From an uncultured Bacteroidota bacterium (GTDB lineage Bacteria; Bacteroidota; Bacteroidia; Chitinophagales; Chitinophagaceae): 64,000 nt of DNA. The notes under the pieces are model-generated. The model worked only from the letters and a program-made list of their open reading frames with translations, had not been told where the DNA came from and made no database searches. The position numbers and the translations under genes were made by a program. Shown in pieces: positions 27,421 through 37,620 of this stretch. Location: assembly GCA_903905065.1 (NCBI GenBank), contig CAIVEW010000025.1, forward strand, positions 97,135-161,134, in the 5' to 3' direction. The first letter of the stretch is position 1, and every line of letters begins with the position of its first letter.

Positions 27421-27764
27421 GGCACAATTCTATTAAGTTTGAGTACAAACAATTTAACAATGGAGAAGTGACACCCGGACTTACGACTCACAACTTACGA
27501 CTCACAACTTATGACTTACGACTAAAAGTGGCACAATTCTATTAAGTATGATACTAGCTAACTTTATAATGCTAAACTAAAGATGACGAATGCGGACTTA
27601 CGACTCACAACTTACGACTTACGACTAAAAGCGGCACAATTCTATTAAGTTTGAATACTGACTAACTTAGACTGTTAAACTAAAGATGACAAACTCCAGA
27701 GTTATTTACCCGCCGGAGCTTTAGCGAAGGAGGGCGACTCACGACTCACGACTCACGACTAAAT
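27421..27764. repeat. Three tandem copies of a ~105-bp composite repeat
   Basis: The word GGCACAATTCTATTAAGT recurs at 27421, 27530 and 27633 (periods 109 and 103). Each copy ends with an array of 7-base units of the type ACGACTY followed by TAAA. The middle parts of copies 2 and 3 share CTAAACTAAAGATGAC-like text. Copy 3 also contains a fragment (about 27706-27735) like the dispersed GAAGGAGCGAAGC family. The block fills the spacer between rnhB and the AI-2E-type transporter and ends at the transporter ATG. It is not a CRISPR array: there are no unique spacers of constant length. Confidence 0.75.
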
Positions 27765-28859
27765 ATGGATACAGTAAAACTACCATTCTACGCCCGCCTC
27801 GCTCTGATACTGCTCGCAGTGGTATTAGTATTTGTTATCCTCAGTGAGGCGAGCAATATATTTATCCCGCTCGTTTTCGGTTTGCTGATTTCCATATTAT
27901 TATATCCTTTAAGTAGGTTTTTTGAAAATAAGATGCGCCTGGGCCGCGTAGCAGCCGCTATGCTGTCTGTGACGTTATTTATCGCAGCTATGTTCAGCTT
28001 CATCTATTTCCTTACCCTGCAGATCATCAGTTTCTCCAGCGACTTCCCACAATTGCGGGTAAGGTTTAATCAAATGTTTGGCCAGTTACAGCATTGGCTA
28101 TCGTACAAACTTCATATCAACAACAGGCAGCAAACAAGCTATATTGATCAATCAATTAATGGTATTATGGGCTCCGTCGCCCATTCCATTAGCAATATAT
28201 TTGTTTCGCTTACAGGGGTTTTGCTGCTTACAGTATTCGTACTCATTTTTACCTTCTTCATGCTCTATCACCGCAAGTTGCTCATGAAGTTTGTGCTCTA
28301 CCTTTTTGCCGAAGAACACAGGCCTAAAGTGAATGAAGTGATCATGGAAACAAAAAGCATGATCAACTCTTATGTCTTAGGATTGGTGATAGAGATGTTG
28401 GTCATCAGTATTGTGAACTGCACAATGTTTATGATCATGGGCATACAGTATGCATTGCTCCTCGGTGTTATGGCTGCTGTGCTGAACATCATTCCTTACC
28501 TTGGCATCTATACCTCTATCGTTATAGTCATGCTGGTCACTTTCGCCAATAGTTCGGGTAACGTGGCACTCGAGGCGGGCGCAGGCTTATTCATTGTTCA
28601 CCTCCTCGACTCAAATATCCTGTTTCCGCGAATTGTAGGTGGGCGGGTAAAAATGAACCCTTTTATCACCATTGTGGCAGTAATACTAGGTGAGTTTGTT
28701 TGGGGTATCCCCGGCATGTTCCTGTTCATACCCATTGTGGGCATCATCAAACTTGTATGTGAACGTGTTCCCGGTCTTGAAGCATGGGCGCTTTTGATAG
28801 GAACAGAGGAAGTGGAGAAAAAGCCGAAACGAAGCAGAATAAAAACCAAACTCCCGTAG
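27765..28859 (+). CDS. AI-2E family (PerM/TqsA-type) transporter
   Basis: A 364-residue membrane protein with about eight membrane segments in the family arrangement: three N-terminal helices (RLALILLAVVLVFVILSEA, IFIPLVFGLLISILLYPLS, AAMLSVTLFIAAMFSF), a soluble loop (about 90-150), and a C-terminal bundle containing INSYVLGLVIEMLVIS, LNIIPYLGIYTS and the conserved late GEFVWGIPGMFLFIPIVG. Substrates of this family include autoinducer 2 export and ion antiport; no assignment can be made here. Its upstream spacer consists of repeats. Confidence 0.85.
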   Translation: MDTVKLPFYARLALILLAVVLVFVILSEASNIFIPLVFGLLISILLYPLSRFFENKMRLGRVAAAMLSVTLFIAAMFSFIYFLTLQIISFSSDFPQLRVRFNQMFGQLQHWLSYKLHINNRQQTSYIDQSINGIMGSVAHSISNIFVSLTGVLLLTVFVLIFTFFMLYHRKLLMKFVLYLFAEEHRPKVNEVIMETKSMINSYVLGLVIEMLVISIVNCTMFMIMGIQYALLLGVMAAVLNIIPYLGIYTSIVIVMLVTFANSSGNVALEAGAGLFIVHLLDSNILFPRIVGGRVKMNPFITIVAVILGEFVWGIPGMFLFIPIVGIIKLVCERVPGLEAWALLIGTEEVEKKPKRSRIKTKLP

Positions 28860-28992
28860 AGAGGTTGCACTGCAACGTCTAAACAAAAAATGAGCACGCT
28901 ACACCTCACCTTCTGTTTTAGGAGGGGTATGACAGAAAATATAGCGAGGCTGTGTTTTCTGGCTGGAGTGGTTGGTTCGCGCCGGATTGCAC

Positions 28993-29074
28993 GTAACTCA
29001 CTCCACCCCACTCTCCGCTTGGGGGTTCCCGTTAGGGAAGGAGCGAAGCTCGCAGGGAGAGGCCCCCTTGTTAA
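28993..29074. repeat. Dispersed repeat family 2, copy 1
   Basis: A segment with TAACTCACTCCACC, a GGTTCCCGTTAGGGAA core and GGAGCGAAGCTCGC followed by GGGAGAGGC. Related copies are at 36229-36304, 56070-56138 and 58729-58788, all between genes. Short open frames through it are by-products. Confidence 0.65.
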
Positions 29075-29144
29075 AGAAAATTAAAATCATATCTTTCCGC
29101 TTTCGGGTAACGGTTCATCCGGTTAAATTTGTGTTTTTAAGCGT

Positions 29145-30956
29145 ATGTTTCAATTTCAGCACATAGGTTATTTATATGCCCTCGCGGTGGTGCCACTGCT
29201 TTTGCTTTTATTTATCGGCGTGTTATACTGGCGCAAAAGAAAGCTCCAGAAAATTGGCGACGAGAAGCTGGTTATATCACAAATACAGGGCTATATACAC
29301 GGCAGGAATACGTTCAGGTTTATTTTGATGGCACTGGCACTTTCTGCTATTATCATTGGCTGGGCCAATTTACGCGCAGGTGATAAAAGTGAAAAAGCGG
29401 AGCGCAAGGGAGTGGATGTTATCATTGCCCTGGACGTAAGTAAGAGCATGCTGGCCAAAGACATTCAGCCCGACAGGCTTACGCGCGCCAAGCAGCTCAT
29501 CATGCGCCTGACCGACAAAATGCACAATGACCGCGTGGCGCTGATCATCTTTGCGGGCAGGTCTTATCTGCAGGTGCCGCTTACGGTTGATTATACTTCA
29601 GTGAAAATGCTGCTTCAGAATGTATCACCGGATATGGTGCCGGCGCAGGGCACTGTTATTGGCGATGCCATTGAGATGGCCATGCAGACGTTCACACAGA
29701 ATGAGCAGAAGTACAAATCACTCATTATTATTACCGACGGTGAAGATCACGACGACAAGGCGATAGACAAAACGCGTGAAGCCGCTGATGCCGGTGTCAT
29801 AGTGCATACAGTGGGCATCGGCTCACCACAGGGTGCCACACTTTATGATCCCGACACCAGGTCCGTGAAGCTCGATGAGAATGGCAACCCGGTTATCAGC
29901 AAACTCAATGAAGATGAACTAAAGTCCATTGCAAGTGCAGGCCATGGTACTTACAACTTCCTGCAGAATACGGACGAAGTCTCCGATAAACTGATCAACT
30001 CGCTTGAAGGCATGGAACAGAAAAGCCTTGGCTCAGTGGTCTATACAGACTTCACCAGCTACTTCCAGTATTTTCTTTTCGCTGGTTTCCTTGCACTGAT
30101 CATTGAGTGGCTGCTACCCGGCCGTAAGAAAGCAAAGAAACCGGCGCCGCATGTATCGGTAGGCAAAGTGCTGATCGCAAAGTCTGTAGATGCGCCGGTA
30201 GCTGATGCCACAGCTGTGAAGAGTGGCGCTGCGGCACTGCTTGCTTTCATGTTCCTCGCCTTTGGTGCACAAGGGCAAACAAATAAATACATACTGCAGG
30301 GCAACAAATTGTATGAGCAACAAAAGTATAAGGAGGCTGCTGATGATTACGCCAAAGCTGTAGCTAAAGATCCTAACAACACTTCGGGCCTGTTCAACCT
30401 TGGCAACTCGCTCTACCAGCAAAAAAAATACGATGACTCCCGTAAGGTGATGACGGAGACCGCGAAACTATCTAAAGATAAGACCGGGGCTGCAGCGGCC
30501 AACTACAACATCGGTAACACCTACATGTCTCAGCAAAAATGGGAGGACGCGGTAAACTCATACAAGCAAACCCTGCGCAACAATCCGCAGGATGTGGATG
30601 CAAAATATAATCTCTCCTATGCGGAGCAGATGATGAAGAAGCAGCAACAACAGCAGCAAAAAAACGATAAGAACAAACAAGACAAGAAAGACCAGAAGGA
30701 TCAGAAGGACAAGAAAGACGAAAAGAAGGACGACAACAAAGACAAGAATAAAGATAAGGACGATAAAAAGGACCAGGACCAGAAGGACGATCAGAGCAAA
30801 GACCAGCAGCCGCAAAAGCCGGAAAGCCAGCCCAGCAAGCTCTCCAAGCAACAGGCCGACCAGCTCCTTGATGCATTGCAGCAGGAAGAGAAAAAGCTGC
30901 AGGACAAAATGAAAAAGGAAAAAGGCAACGTCGTGAAGATGCAGAAGGACTGGTAG
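29145..30956 (+). CDS. BatB-BatC fusion: VWA-domain membrane protein with C-terminal TPRs
   Basis: A 603-residue protein. Two membrane helices (about 8-29, 57-74) precede a von Willebrand A domain whose MIDAS motif is DVSKS (97-101), with later ITDGEDHD; a third helix (about 306-325) closes this BatB-like part. A hydrophobic stretch SGAAALLAFMFLAFGAQGQT, which looks like a cleavable signal peptide, then leads into TPRs (NKLYEQQKYKEAADDYAKAV; ANYNIGNTYMSQQKWEDAVN) and a 60-residue Lys/Asp/Gln-rich tail, as in BatC. In Bacteroides BatB and BatC are separate aerotolerance-operon products. The other bat genes are not adjacent. Confidence 0.85.
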   Translation: MFQFQHIGYLYALAVVPLLLLLFIGVLYWRKRKLQKIGDEKLVISQIQGYIHGRNTFRFILMALALSAIIIGWANLRAGDKSEKAERKGVDVIIALDVSKSMLAKDIQPDRLTRAKQLIMRLTDKMHNDRVALIIFAGRSYLQVPLTVDYTSVKMLLQNVSPDMVPAQGTVIGDAIEMAMQTFTQNEQKYKSLIIITDGEDHDDKAIDKTREAADAGVIVHTVGIGSPQGATLYDPDTRSVKLDENGNPVISKLNEDELKSIASAGHGTYNFLQNTDEVSDKLINSLEGMEQKSLGSVVYTDFTSYFQYFLFAGFLALIIEWLLPGRKKAKKPAPHVSVGKVLIAKSVDAPVADATAVKSGAAALLAFMFLAFGAQGQTNKYILQGNKLYEQQKYKEAADDYAKAVAKDPNNTSGLFNLGNSLYQQKKYDDSRKVMTETAKLSKDKTGAAAANYNIGNTYMSQQKWEDAVNSYKQTLRNNPQDVDAKYNLSYAEQMMKKQQQQQQKNDKNKQDKKDQKDQKDKKDEKKDDNKDKNKDKDDKKDQDQKDDQSKDQQPQKPESQPSKLSKQQADQLLDALQQEEKKLQDKMKKEKGNVVKMQKDW

Positions 30957-30963
30957 TTTCTTT

Positions 30964-31165
30964 TAGTCGTAAGTCATAAGTCCGAGAATCAAGAACAATT
31001 ACTATTCTTTTCATTGTCTATATAATCCCGTTTAACTCGCAGACTTGCGACATAACCAAGACAAGCTCAGTTACACTTGAGGCGCGCAGACTTACGACTT
31101 ACGACTCATGACTTACGACTACTTCAACTCGCAGACTTATAACTTACGACTCACGACTTACGACT
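30964..31165. repeat. Dispersed ACGACTY arrays between batBC and rluE
   Basis: One array reads in inverted orientation (30964-30983) and two in direct orientation (31086-31126 and 31133-31165), each led by a GCAGACTTA word. They occupy most of the 416-base spacer. The same arrays appear at 27479-27761, 51338-51370 and 62214-62250. Confidence 0.7.
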
Positions 31166-31284
31166 ACGTGGAGTTGTCAACATCTTTTCAACATTCTAAA
31201 AAAAAATGAAAATATTTTTCTTAGTAGAAGAATTTCTTTTTAATATTGTGTAAGGATTGTGCTTACTAACCCATCCTTTATAAG

Positions 31285-31320
31285 AGTCCGGCAGCCCACA
31301 ACCTCGCCGGACTTTTTTTT
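31285..31320 (+). terminator. Strong intrinsic terminator upstream of the rluE-type gene
   Basis: AGTCCGGC (31285-31292) pairs with GCCGGACT (31305-31312), with a 12-base loop and a run of eight T. It is 329 bases after batBC and 53 bases before the next ATG, so it ends either the batBC transcript or a short RNA starting near 31255, downstream of a TAATATTG -7-like element (31241-31248). Confidence 0.8.
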
Positions 31321-31372
31321 GTACCTACTGAAAGCCTTTACTGGCGCATGTTTCAAGTCGCCAATTTTTCTT

Positions 31373-31960
31373 ATGTCGCAGTATTTTTTCTTTCACAAAC
31401 CTTATCATGTGCTTTCGCAATTTTCTGCTGAGGGTGATAAAAAAACATTGGCTGATTTTTTTTCGGGCATTTCGAAAAATATTTATCCTGTTGGCCGACT
31501 CGACTTTGATAGTGAAGGTCTGTTGTTACTCACCGATGATAAAGCACTCACACACCAATTGCTTGATCCCTCATTTGCTCACCCACGCACTTATTGGGTG
31601 CAGGTAGAGGGAGCAGTAACTGATGATGCAATTCATGAGTTACAACAGGGGGTAACGATCAGTGTTGATGGGAAAAAGTATCAAACAAAAAAAGCAGCCG
31701 CAAAAATATTAACATCCGAACCTTTGGTAGCACATCGCGATCCACCTATTCGATTCCGTAAAAATATTCCGACTTCATGGATAGCGCTGACAATCACCGA
31801 AGGTAAGAACAGGCAGGTACGAAAAATGACAGCAGCCATCGGATACCCGACTCTCCGGCTGATCAGGTATTCCATCGGAAAGATCACATTAGATGGTATA
31901 GCCCCCGGCACATTCAAAGTTGCTGATGAAAAGGTAAGAGAACTGCTGCTTAGCAAATAG
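31373..31960 (+). CDS. 23S rRNA pseudouridine synthase, RluE/RsuA type
   Basis: A 195-residue pseudouridine synthase of the RsuA/RluB/E/F group without an S4 domain. The catalytic motif is VGRLDFDSEGLLLLT (Asp in GRLD), with KPYHVLSQF near the start and GKNRQVRKMTAAIG near the C-terminus, the latter a family hallmark. RluE modifies U2457 of 23S rRNA in Escherichia coli; the small size agrees. The ATG at 31373 is chosen; a more upstream in-frame start would read through a terminator hairpin. Confidence 0.85.
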   Translation: MSQYFFFHKPYHVLSQFSAEGDKKTLADFFSGISKNIYPVGRLDFDSEGLLLLTDDKALTHQLLDPSFAHPRTYWVQVEGAVTDDAIHELQQGVTISVDGKKYQTKKAAAKILTSEPLVAHRDPPIRFRKNIPTSWIALTITEGKNRQVRKMTAAIGYPTLRLIRYSIGKITLDGIAPGTFKVADEKVRELLLSK

Positions 31961-32148
31961 GGCCATTTCTTTACTCGAATGATATACAGGTCACCACATA
32001 TTTTATAGCCATAAAACGTGAAATGTGCGACAATGCTGAATGCTTTGGATGTTTTTATCGGAGCAGAAAATAGCTATTGCATTTTGCAAAGAATTAACAA
32101 CCTTACATCTAATTTACGAGCTGATTTACAACTTCATTAAATAAATGC

Positions 32149-32177
32149 TTGCTATTTCGCAAGTATGGTTATTTTTG
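32149..32177 (+). promoter_or_regulatory. Promoter of adk-obg
   Basis: TTG at 32149-32151 and TATTTTTG at 32170-32177, 18 bases apart. Transcription should start near 32184, downstream of an in-frame ATG at 32165, which fixes the adk start at 32201. Confidence 0.6.
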
Positions 32178-32200
32178 TGCATCAACCAATTAATGAGTTC

Positions 32201-32785
32201 ATGTTCAACTTAGTGTTATTCGGCCCTCCGGGAAGCGGCAAAGGCACACAATCTGAGAATATCTTAGCTACCTATCACCTGCAGCACATTTCTACCGGAG
32301 ATCTTTTGCGCGACGAAGTAAGCAGGCATACACCCCTTGGCACCGAAGCCAAAAAATACATGGACCAGGGATTGCTGGTACCTGATGAAGTGGTGATAGG
32401 AATGATAAGCGGTAAGATAGATGACACCCCCGATGCACGTGGTTTCATATTTGACGGCTTCCCACGCACACGCCCACAGGCAGAAGCGCTGGACAAACTC
32501 CTCGAATTTAAACAAACGCAGATACACCTTGTGCTTGCACTTGAAGTGCCAGAACCCGAATTAGTAAAGCGCCTCCTGGACCGTGGTGCCACATCTGGCC
32601 GCAGTGATGATAACGAAGAGGTGATTGCAAAGCGCATTAAGGAATATCATTCAAAAACACAGCCGGTTGCTGATTATTACAACGCGCAGGGCAAATTAGA
32701 GCATATAACAGGAGATCACACAATACCGGAAACATTTAAGATTCTCACCCGGCACATAAACAAGTATCTCTTACCCGTAACATAG
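32201..32785 (+). CDS. adk: Adenylate kinase
   Basis: A 194-residue enzyme that interconverts ATP + AMP and 2 ADP. P-loop GPPGSGKGT at about 7-15, AMP-site [21 protein letters not shown] and the LID region [14 protein letters not shown]. The LID is short and lacks the four-Cys zinc site of long-form enzymes. Start choice follows the promoter at 32149-32177. The stop codon shares one base with the GTG of obg, so the two are translationally coupled. Confidence 0.95.
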   Translation: MFNLVLFGPPGSGKGTQSENILATYHLQHISTGDLLRDEVSRHTPLGTEAKKYMDQGLLVPDEVVIGMISGKIDDTPDARGFIFDGFPRTRPQAEALDKLLEFKQTQIHLVLALEVPEPELVKRLLDRGATSGRSDDNEEVIAKRIKEYHSKTQPVADYYNAQGKLEHITGDHTIPETFKILTRHINKYLLPVT

Positions 32786-33786
32786 TGGAGAAAGGAAATT
32801 TTGTTGATCACATCCGCATCTTTTGCCGTTCCGGCAAGGGAGGAGCAGGTGCATCACATTTTGAGCGGAATAAATTCGATTCCATGGCCGGGCCTGATGG
32901 CGGCAATGGTGGTCGTGGTGGGCACATTATCCTAAGGGGTAATGCACAGCTATGGACTTTGCTGCATATGCGTTATTACAAGAATGTGCTCGCGAAGGAT
33001 GGCCAGAACGGAATGAAGAATAACTCCACAGGCCACGATGGCGCAGACATAATACTTGAAGTGCCACTTGGTACGGTAGCCCGTGATGAAGAAACCGGGG
33101 AGGAGGAAGTAGAGATACTTGAAGACGGCCAGCAGGTGATATGGGTGCGCGGCGGCAGGGGCGGACTAGGTAATGCCAATTTCGCCACACCAACTAACCA
33201 GGCGCCCGACCATGCACAGCCCGGCGAAATGGGGCATGAGGGCTGGAAGGTACTGGAACTGAAGATACTGGCAGATGTGGGCCTTGTGGGCTTTCCTAAC
33301 GCCGGTAAATCAACACTCCTTTCTGTACTTAGCGCCGCCAAGCCTAAGATCGCAGACTATGCCTTTACCACGCTTACGCCGCAGCTGGGCATTGTATCCT
33401 ATCGCGATAATAAATCATTCTGCATGGCCGACCTGCCCGGCATTATTGAAGGTGCTGCCGAAGGCAAAGGCCTTGGGCACCGGTTCCTGAGACATATAGA
33501 ACGTAATTCCGTATTACTGTTCGTTATCCCCGCGGACAGCAGCGACCATGCCAAAGAGTTTGACATTCTCATCAACGAGCTGGAACAGTACAACCCTGAA
33601 CTGCTGGACAAGCAAATAGTTATTGCTATCAGTAAAAGTGACATGCTCGACGATGAGCTGAAACAGGCCATTGCCGAAACCCTGCCAAAAGACATTCCGC
33701 ACGTCTTTATCGCTTCTTATGCCAACCAGGGCCTTGTGGAGCTGAAAGATATGCTTTGGAAAGCGCTGACCGAACCCCTCGCTTAA
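32785..33786 (+). CDS. obg: GTPase Obg (CgtA)
   Basis: A 333-residue ribosome-associated GTPase acting in late 50S assembly. The Gly-rich Obg fold (about 1-158, e.g. [13 protein letters not shown]) is followed by the G domain with G1 GFPNAGKST, switch-[10 protein letters not shown]3 DLPGIIEGA and a degenerate G4 SKSD. No C-terminal OCT extension, as usual in Bacteroidota. The start is GTG at 32785 overlapping the last base of the adk stop. Confidence 0.95.
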   Translation: MEKGNFVDHIRIFCRSGKGGAGASHFERNKFDSMAGPDGGNGGRGGHIILRGNAQLWTLLHMRYYKNVLAKDGQNGMKNNSTGHDGADIILEVPLGTVARDEETGEEEVEILEDGQQVIWVRGGRGGLGNANFATPTNQAPDHAQPGEMGHEGWKVLELKILADVGLVGFPNAGKSTLLSVLSAAKPKIADYAFTTLTPQLGIVSYRDNKSFCMADLPGIIEGAAEGKGLGHRFLRHIERNSVLLFVIPADSSDHAKEFDILINELEQYNPELLDKQIVIAISKSDMLDDELKQAIAETLPKDIPHVFIASYANQGLVELKDMLWKALTEPLA

Positions 33787-33849
33787 TTGGTTTAATATTT
33801 TCTATCTCAAATTGAGATATATTTATTAACTTAGCAACCAGACAGTAAG

Positions 33850-34170
33850 ATGATTATTGGAAAGCAGTTTGGGATGAACCAGGTGACAGCAACTGAACTT
33901 AAACAATGGATAAAAGAGGGAAGACAATTCCTTCTTGTCGACATTAGAGAGGACTGGGAGCGTGAAGCCTATAGCCTCGGTGGGTTGCATATTCCGATGG
34001 GTTCTCTCATAGCCTGCCTCAACGAAATACCTAAGGATGTGGACGTAGTAATGTATTGCGAAAAAGGCATACGCAGCGTACTTGCCATACAGCGCCTCGA
34101 AACCTTCGGCCTGCACAATCTTTTCAATCTCTCCGGCGGTGTAAGTGCCTGGAAACGCTCTGAGCAGTAA
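33850..34170 (+). CDS. Single-domain rhodanese-like protein
   Basis: A 106-residue rhodanese domain: LLVDIREDWEREAYSLGGLHIPMG at the front and the active-site loop with the catalytic Cys in MYCEKGIRS (about residue 75), ending in LSGGVSAWK. Such proteins carry persulfide sulfur for sulfur transfer or cyanide detoxification. The loop is one residue longer than some (CEKGIRS) but normal. Independent of obg by 63 bases; repeats follow. Confidence 0.9.
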   Translation: MIIGKQFGMNQVTATELKQWIKEGRQFLLVDIREDWEREAYSLGGLHIPMGSLIACLNEIPKDVDVVMYCEKGIRSVLAIQRLETFGLHNLFNLSGGVSAWKRSEQ

Positions 34171-34174
34171 AACT

Positions 34175-34326
34175 GTTTCACGCGAAGTTCGCAAAGCAGG
34201 CGCAGAGTTCGCAAAGCACAAAGAAAGCTACTGTTTTCGCTTGATGGAATTATAGATTACACGAGCCTTTGCCCCCTTTGCGACAGGTACAATATACGAT
34301 ATTGCCTTTGCGGCCTTTGCGTGAAC
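34175..34326. repeat. CTTTGCG-type inverted repeat in a convergent spacer
   Basis: Left arm GTTTCACGCGAAGTTCGCAA (34175-34194) with a second AGTTCGCAAAGCA copy (34206-34218); right arm CCTTTGCGGCCTTTGCGTGA (34305-34324). The arms are imperfect inverted copies and could fold into a large hairpin between the rhodanese gene and pyrG. A decayed copy is at about 58920-58960. Confidence 0.5.
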
Positions 34327-34331
34327 AAACT

Positions 34332-36053
<1,722 letters not shown>

Positions 36054-36058
36054 TCACA

Positions 36059-36066
36059 CAAAGATA
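36059..36066 (-). promoter_or_regulatory. -7 element of the pyrG promoter
   Basis: TATCTTTG on the minus strand matches TAnnTTTG. No -33 TTTG at the right distance. The sequence between here and the ATG is not repeated. Confidence 0.4.
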
Positions 36067-36228
36067 CAAATCTTTGCGAAAAGTATGACCTGGATTTTCC
36101 CCGTTAAAGGATTAGCTTGAATATAGAGTAGTAATTCCCGCTTGTGGTTCAAGCTTTGTACGCGCGTCTCTACAATTCAGCCAGTCTGCGACTGGAATTC
36201 CCCGCACCACCGCTAATGACATTGTTAC

Positions 36229-36304
36229 ACAACTCACTCCACCACACCCACTCCTTCGGAGTTCCCGCCAGGGAAGGAGCGAAGCTTGCGGGGAGAGGCC
36301 CCTA
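36229..36304. repeat. Dispersed repeat family 2, copy 2
   Basis: Contains AACTCACTCCACCA, the palindromic TTCCCGCCAGGGAA and GGAGCGAAGCTTGC, ending in GGGGAGAGGC. It touches the stop codon of odhB (36302) and fills most of the spacer towards pyrG. A CCAGTC-TGC-GACTGG hairpin precedes it at 36181-36195. Confidence 0.65.
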
Positions 36305-37564
36305 TATCTCTAAAAGTGTCTTCACCGGATCCTTCCCAAACAACATCAGCTCCGGGCTCTCCAGTAATTCCTTCACGCGCACCAGAAAACCTACAGACTC
36401 ACGCCCATCAATGATACGATGGTCGTAGCTCACAGCCAGGTACATCATCGGGCGTATCTCTACTTTGCCATTAATGGCGACGGGCCGGTCCTGTATTTTA
36501 TGCATGCCTAAGATGGCAGATTGCGGTATGTTGATGATAGGCGTAGACATCAGCGAGCCAAACACACCACCATTAGTGATCGTGAACGTGCCGCCTGCCA
36601 TTTCATCAGGGCTTAATTTATTATCACGGGCTTTTTTAGCCAGCTCCACTACTTTGTTTTCTATATCCGCCATGCTCATGCTCTCGGCATTGCGTATCAC
36701 CGGTACCACCAGGCCCTTGGGCGCAGAAACAGCTATCGATATATCGCAATAGTCATGGTACACAATAGCATCACCATCTATATATGCATTTACAGCAGGC
36801 CACTCCTGCAGCGCTATGCAGCAAGCCTTGGTGAAGAACGACATGAAGCCGAGGTTCACGCCGTGTGATTCTTTAAAGCCGTCCTTATACTGCTTGCGGA
36901 TATCCATTATCCGCGTCATGTCCACTTCGTTGAATGTGGTGAGCATGGCCGTACTGTTCTTCGCCTCCACCAGCCTGCGAGAAACTGTCTTGCGCAGATT
37001 GCTCATCTTATCGCGGCGCTCTTCACGGGTGTTAGCCGCGTCCCCTCCCTTACGTCCGGGGTGTGCTATAGCTTCCAGCACATCCTGCTTCATGATCCTG
37101 CCCATTCTGCCTGTGCCCTTTACTTCCGCGGGTTTCACTTGCTTATCGCTCATTATGGCCTGGGCCACGGGAGTTGCTTTCACATCACTTTGTGGTGCTT
37201 CTTTGGCTGGCGCCGGTGCAGCAGTTTTTTCTTCTTTCTTGGGGGCTTGCGCTTTCGATGCTGGTGCGGCTGCATCGGCAGTCGGGCGGATCTCACCCGC
37301 CGTAGCTTTTTCAGCGGAGGAGGGCTTAGCTGTAGTCTCATCTATTGAGCAAGCCAGATCACCGATATTCAGCGTCGCGCCTTCTTGCGCTACTATATGC
37401 AATGTTCCCGCTTGCTCGGCATTAAGCTCAAAAGTCGCCTTTTCCGATTCCAGTTCGCACAGCACTTCGTCCCTGTTCACATAATCACCTTCTTTCTTCA
37501 ACCACTTTACAAGAGTTACTTCACTTATCGATTCGCCTACGGTAGGAACTTTTATATCTATCAT
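36302..37564 (-). CDS. sucB: 2-oxoglutarate dehydrogenase E2 (dihydrolipoyl succinyltransferase)
   Basis: A 420-residue E2 core. Lipoyl domain (about 1-75) with lipoyl-Lys in [10 protein letters not shown]; Ala/Pro/Lys-rich linker (about 80-125); E3/E1-binding domain (about 130-170, [17 protein letters not shown]); catalytic domain ending with [17 protein letters not shown] containing the active His-Asp pair. It forms the core that passes succinyl groups to CoA in the citric acid cycle. The E1 gene (sucA) is not adjacent. Symbol odhB is equivalent. Confidence 0.95.
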   Translation of the reverse strand: MIDIKVPTVGESISEVTLVKWLKKEGDYVNRDEVLCELESEKATFELNAEQAGTLHIVAQEGATLNIGDLACSIDETTAKPSSAEKATAGEIRPTADAAAPASKAQAPKKEEKTAAPAPAKEAPQSDVKATPVAQAIMSDKQVKPAEVKGTGRMGRIMKQDVLEAIAHPGRKGGDAANTREERRDKMSNLRKTVSRRLVEAKNSTAMLTTFNEVDMTRIMDIRKQYKDGFKESHGVNLGFMSFFTKACCIALQEWPAVNAYIDGDAIVYHDYCDISIAVSAPKGLVVPVIRNAESMSMADIENKVVELAKKARDNKLSPDEMAGGTFTITNGGVFGSLMSTPIINIPQSAILGMHKIQDRPVAINGKVEIRPMMYLAVSYDHRIIDGRESVGFLVRVKELLESPELMLFGKDPVKTLLEI

Positions 37565-37589
37565 TGTTCGTATTATTTGCTACGGGCTG

Positions 37590-37620
37590 CAAAATTACCA
37601 AACAACCAACTATAAATCAA
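37590..37620 (-). promoter_or_regulatory. Promoter of sucB
   Basis: On the minus strand TTG (37620-37618) then 20 bases then TAATTTTG (37597-37590), a good -33/-7 pair. It overlaps the stop codon of the upstream gene at 37617-38138, so sucB is transcribed independently. Confidence 0.6.

Noticed and set aside
27198..27545. Plus-strand open frame of 115 codons
   Set aside because: It lies on the opposite strand of rnhB and continues into the tandem repeats; no start signal or domain.
27421..27764. Possible CRISPR array because of regularly spaced repeats
   Set aside because: Only three copies, unit length varies, and the intervening text is itself partly repeated; no cas genes.
28890..29166. 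Two overlapping short open frames with a [19 protein letters not shown] text
   Set aside because: They run through dispersed repeat family 2; the same text appears at 36144-36428 by the same cause.
31259..31372. Upstream extension of the rluE-type protein by 38 residues
   Set aside because: It would translate through a strong terminator hairpin, and the family starts at the later ATG.
37061..37484. Long open frames on the plus strand opposite sucB
   Set aside because: The frames mirror the Ala/Lys-rich linker and lipoyl domain of sucB, which is certain on the minus strand.
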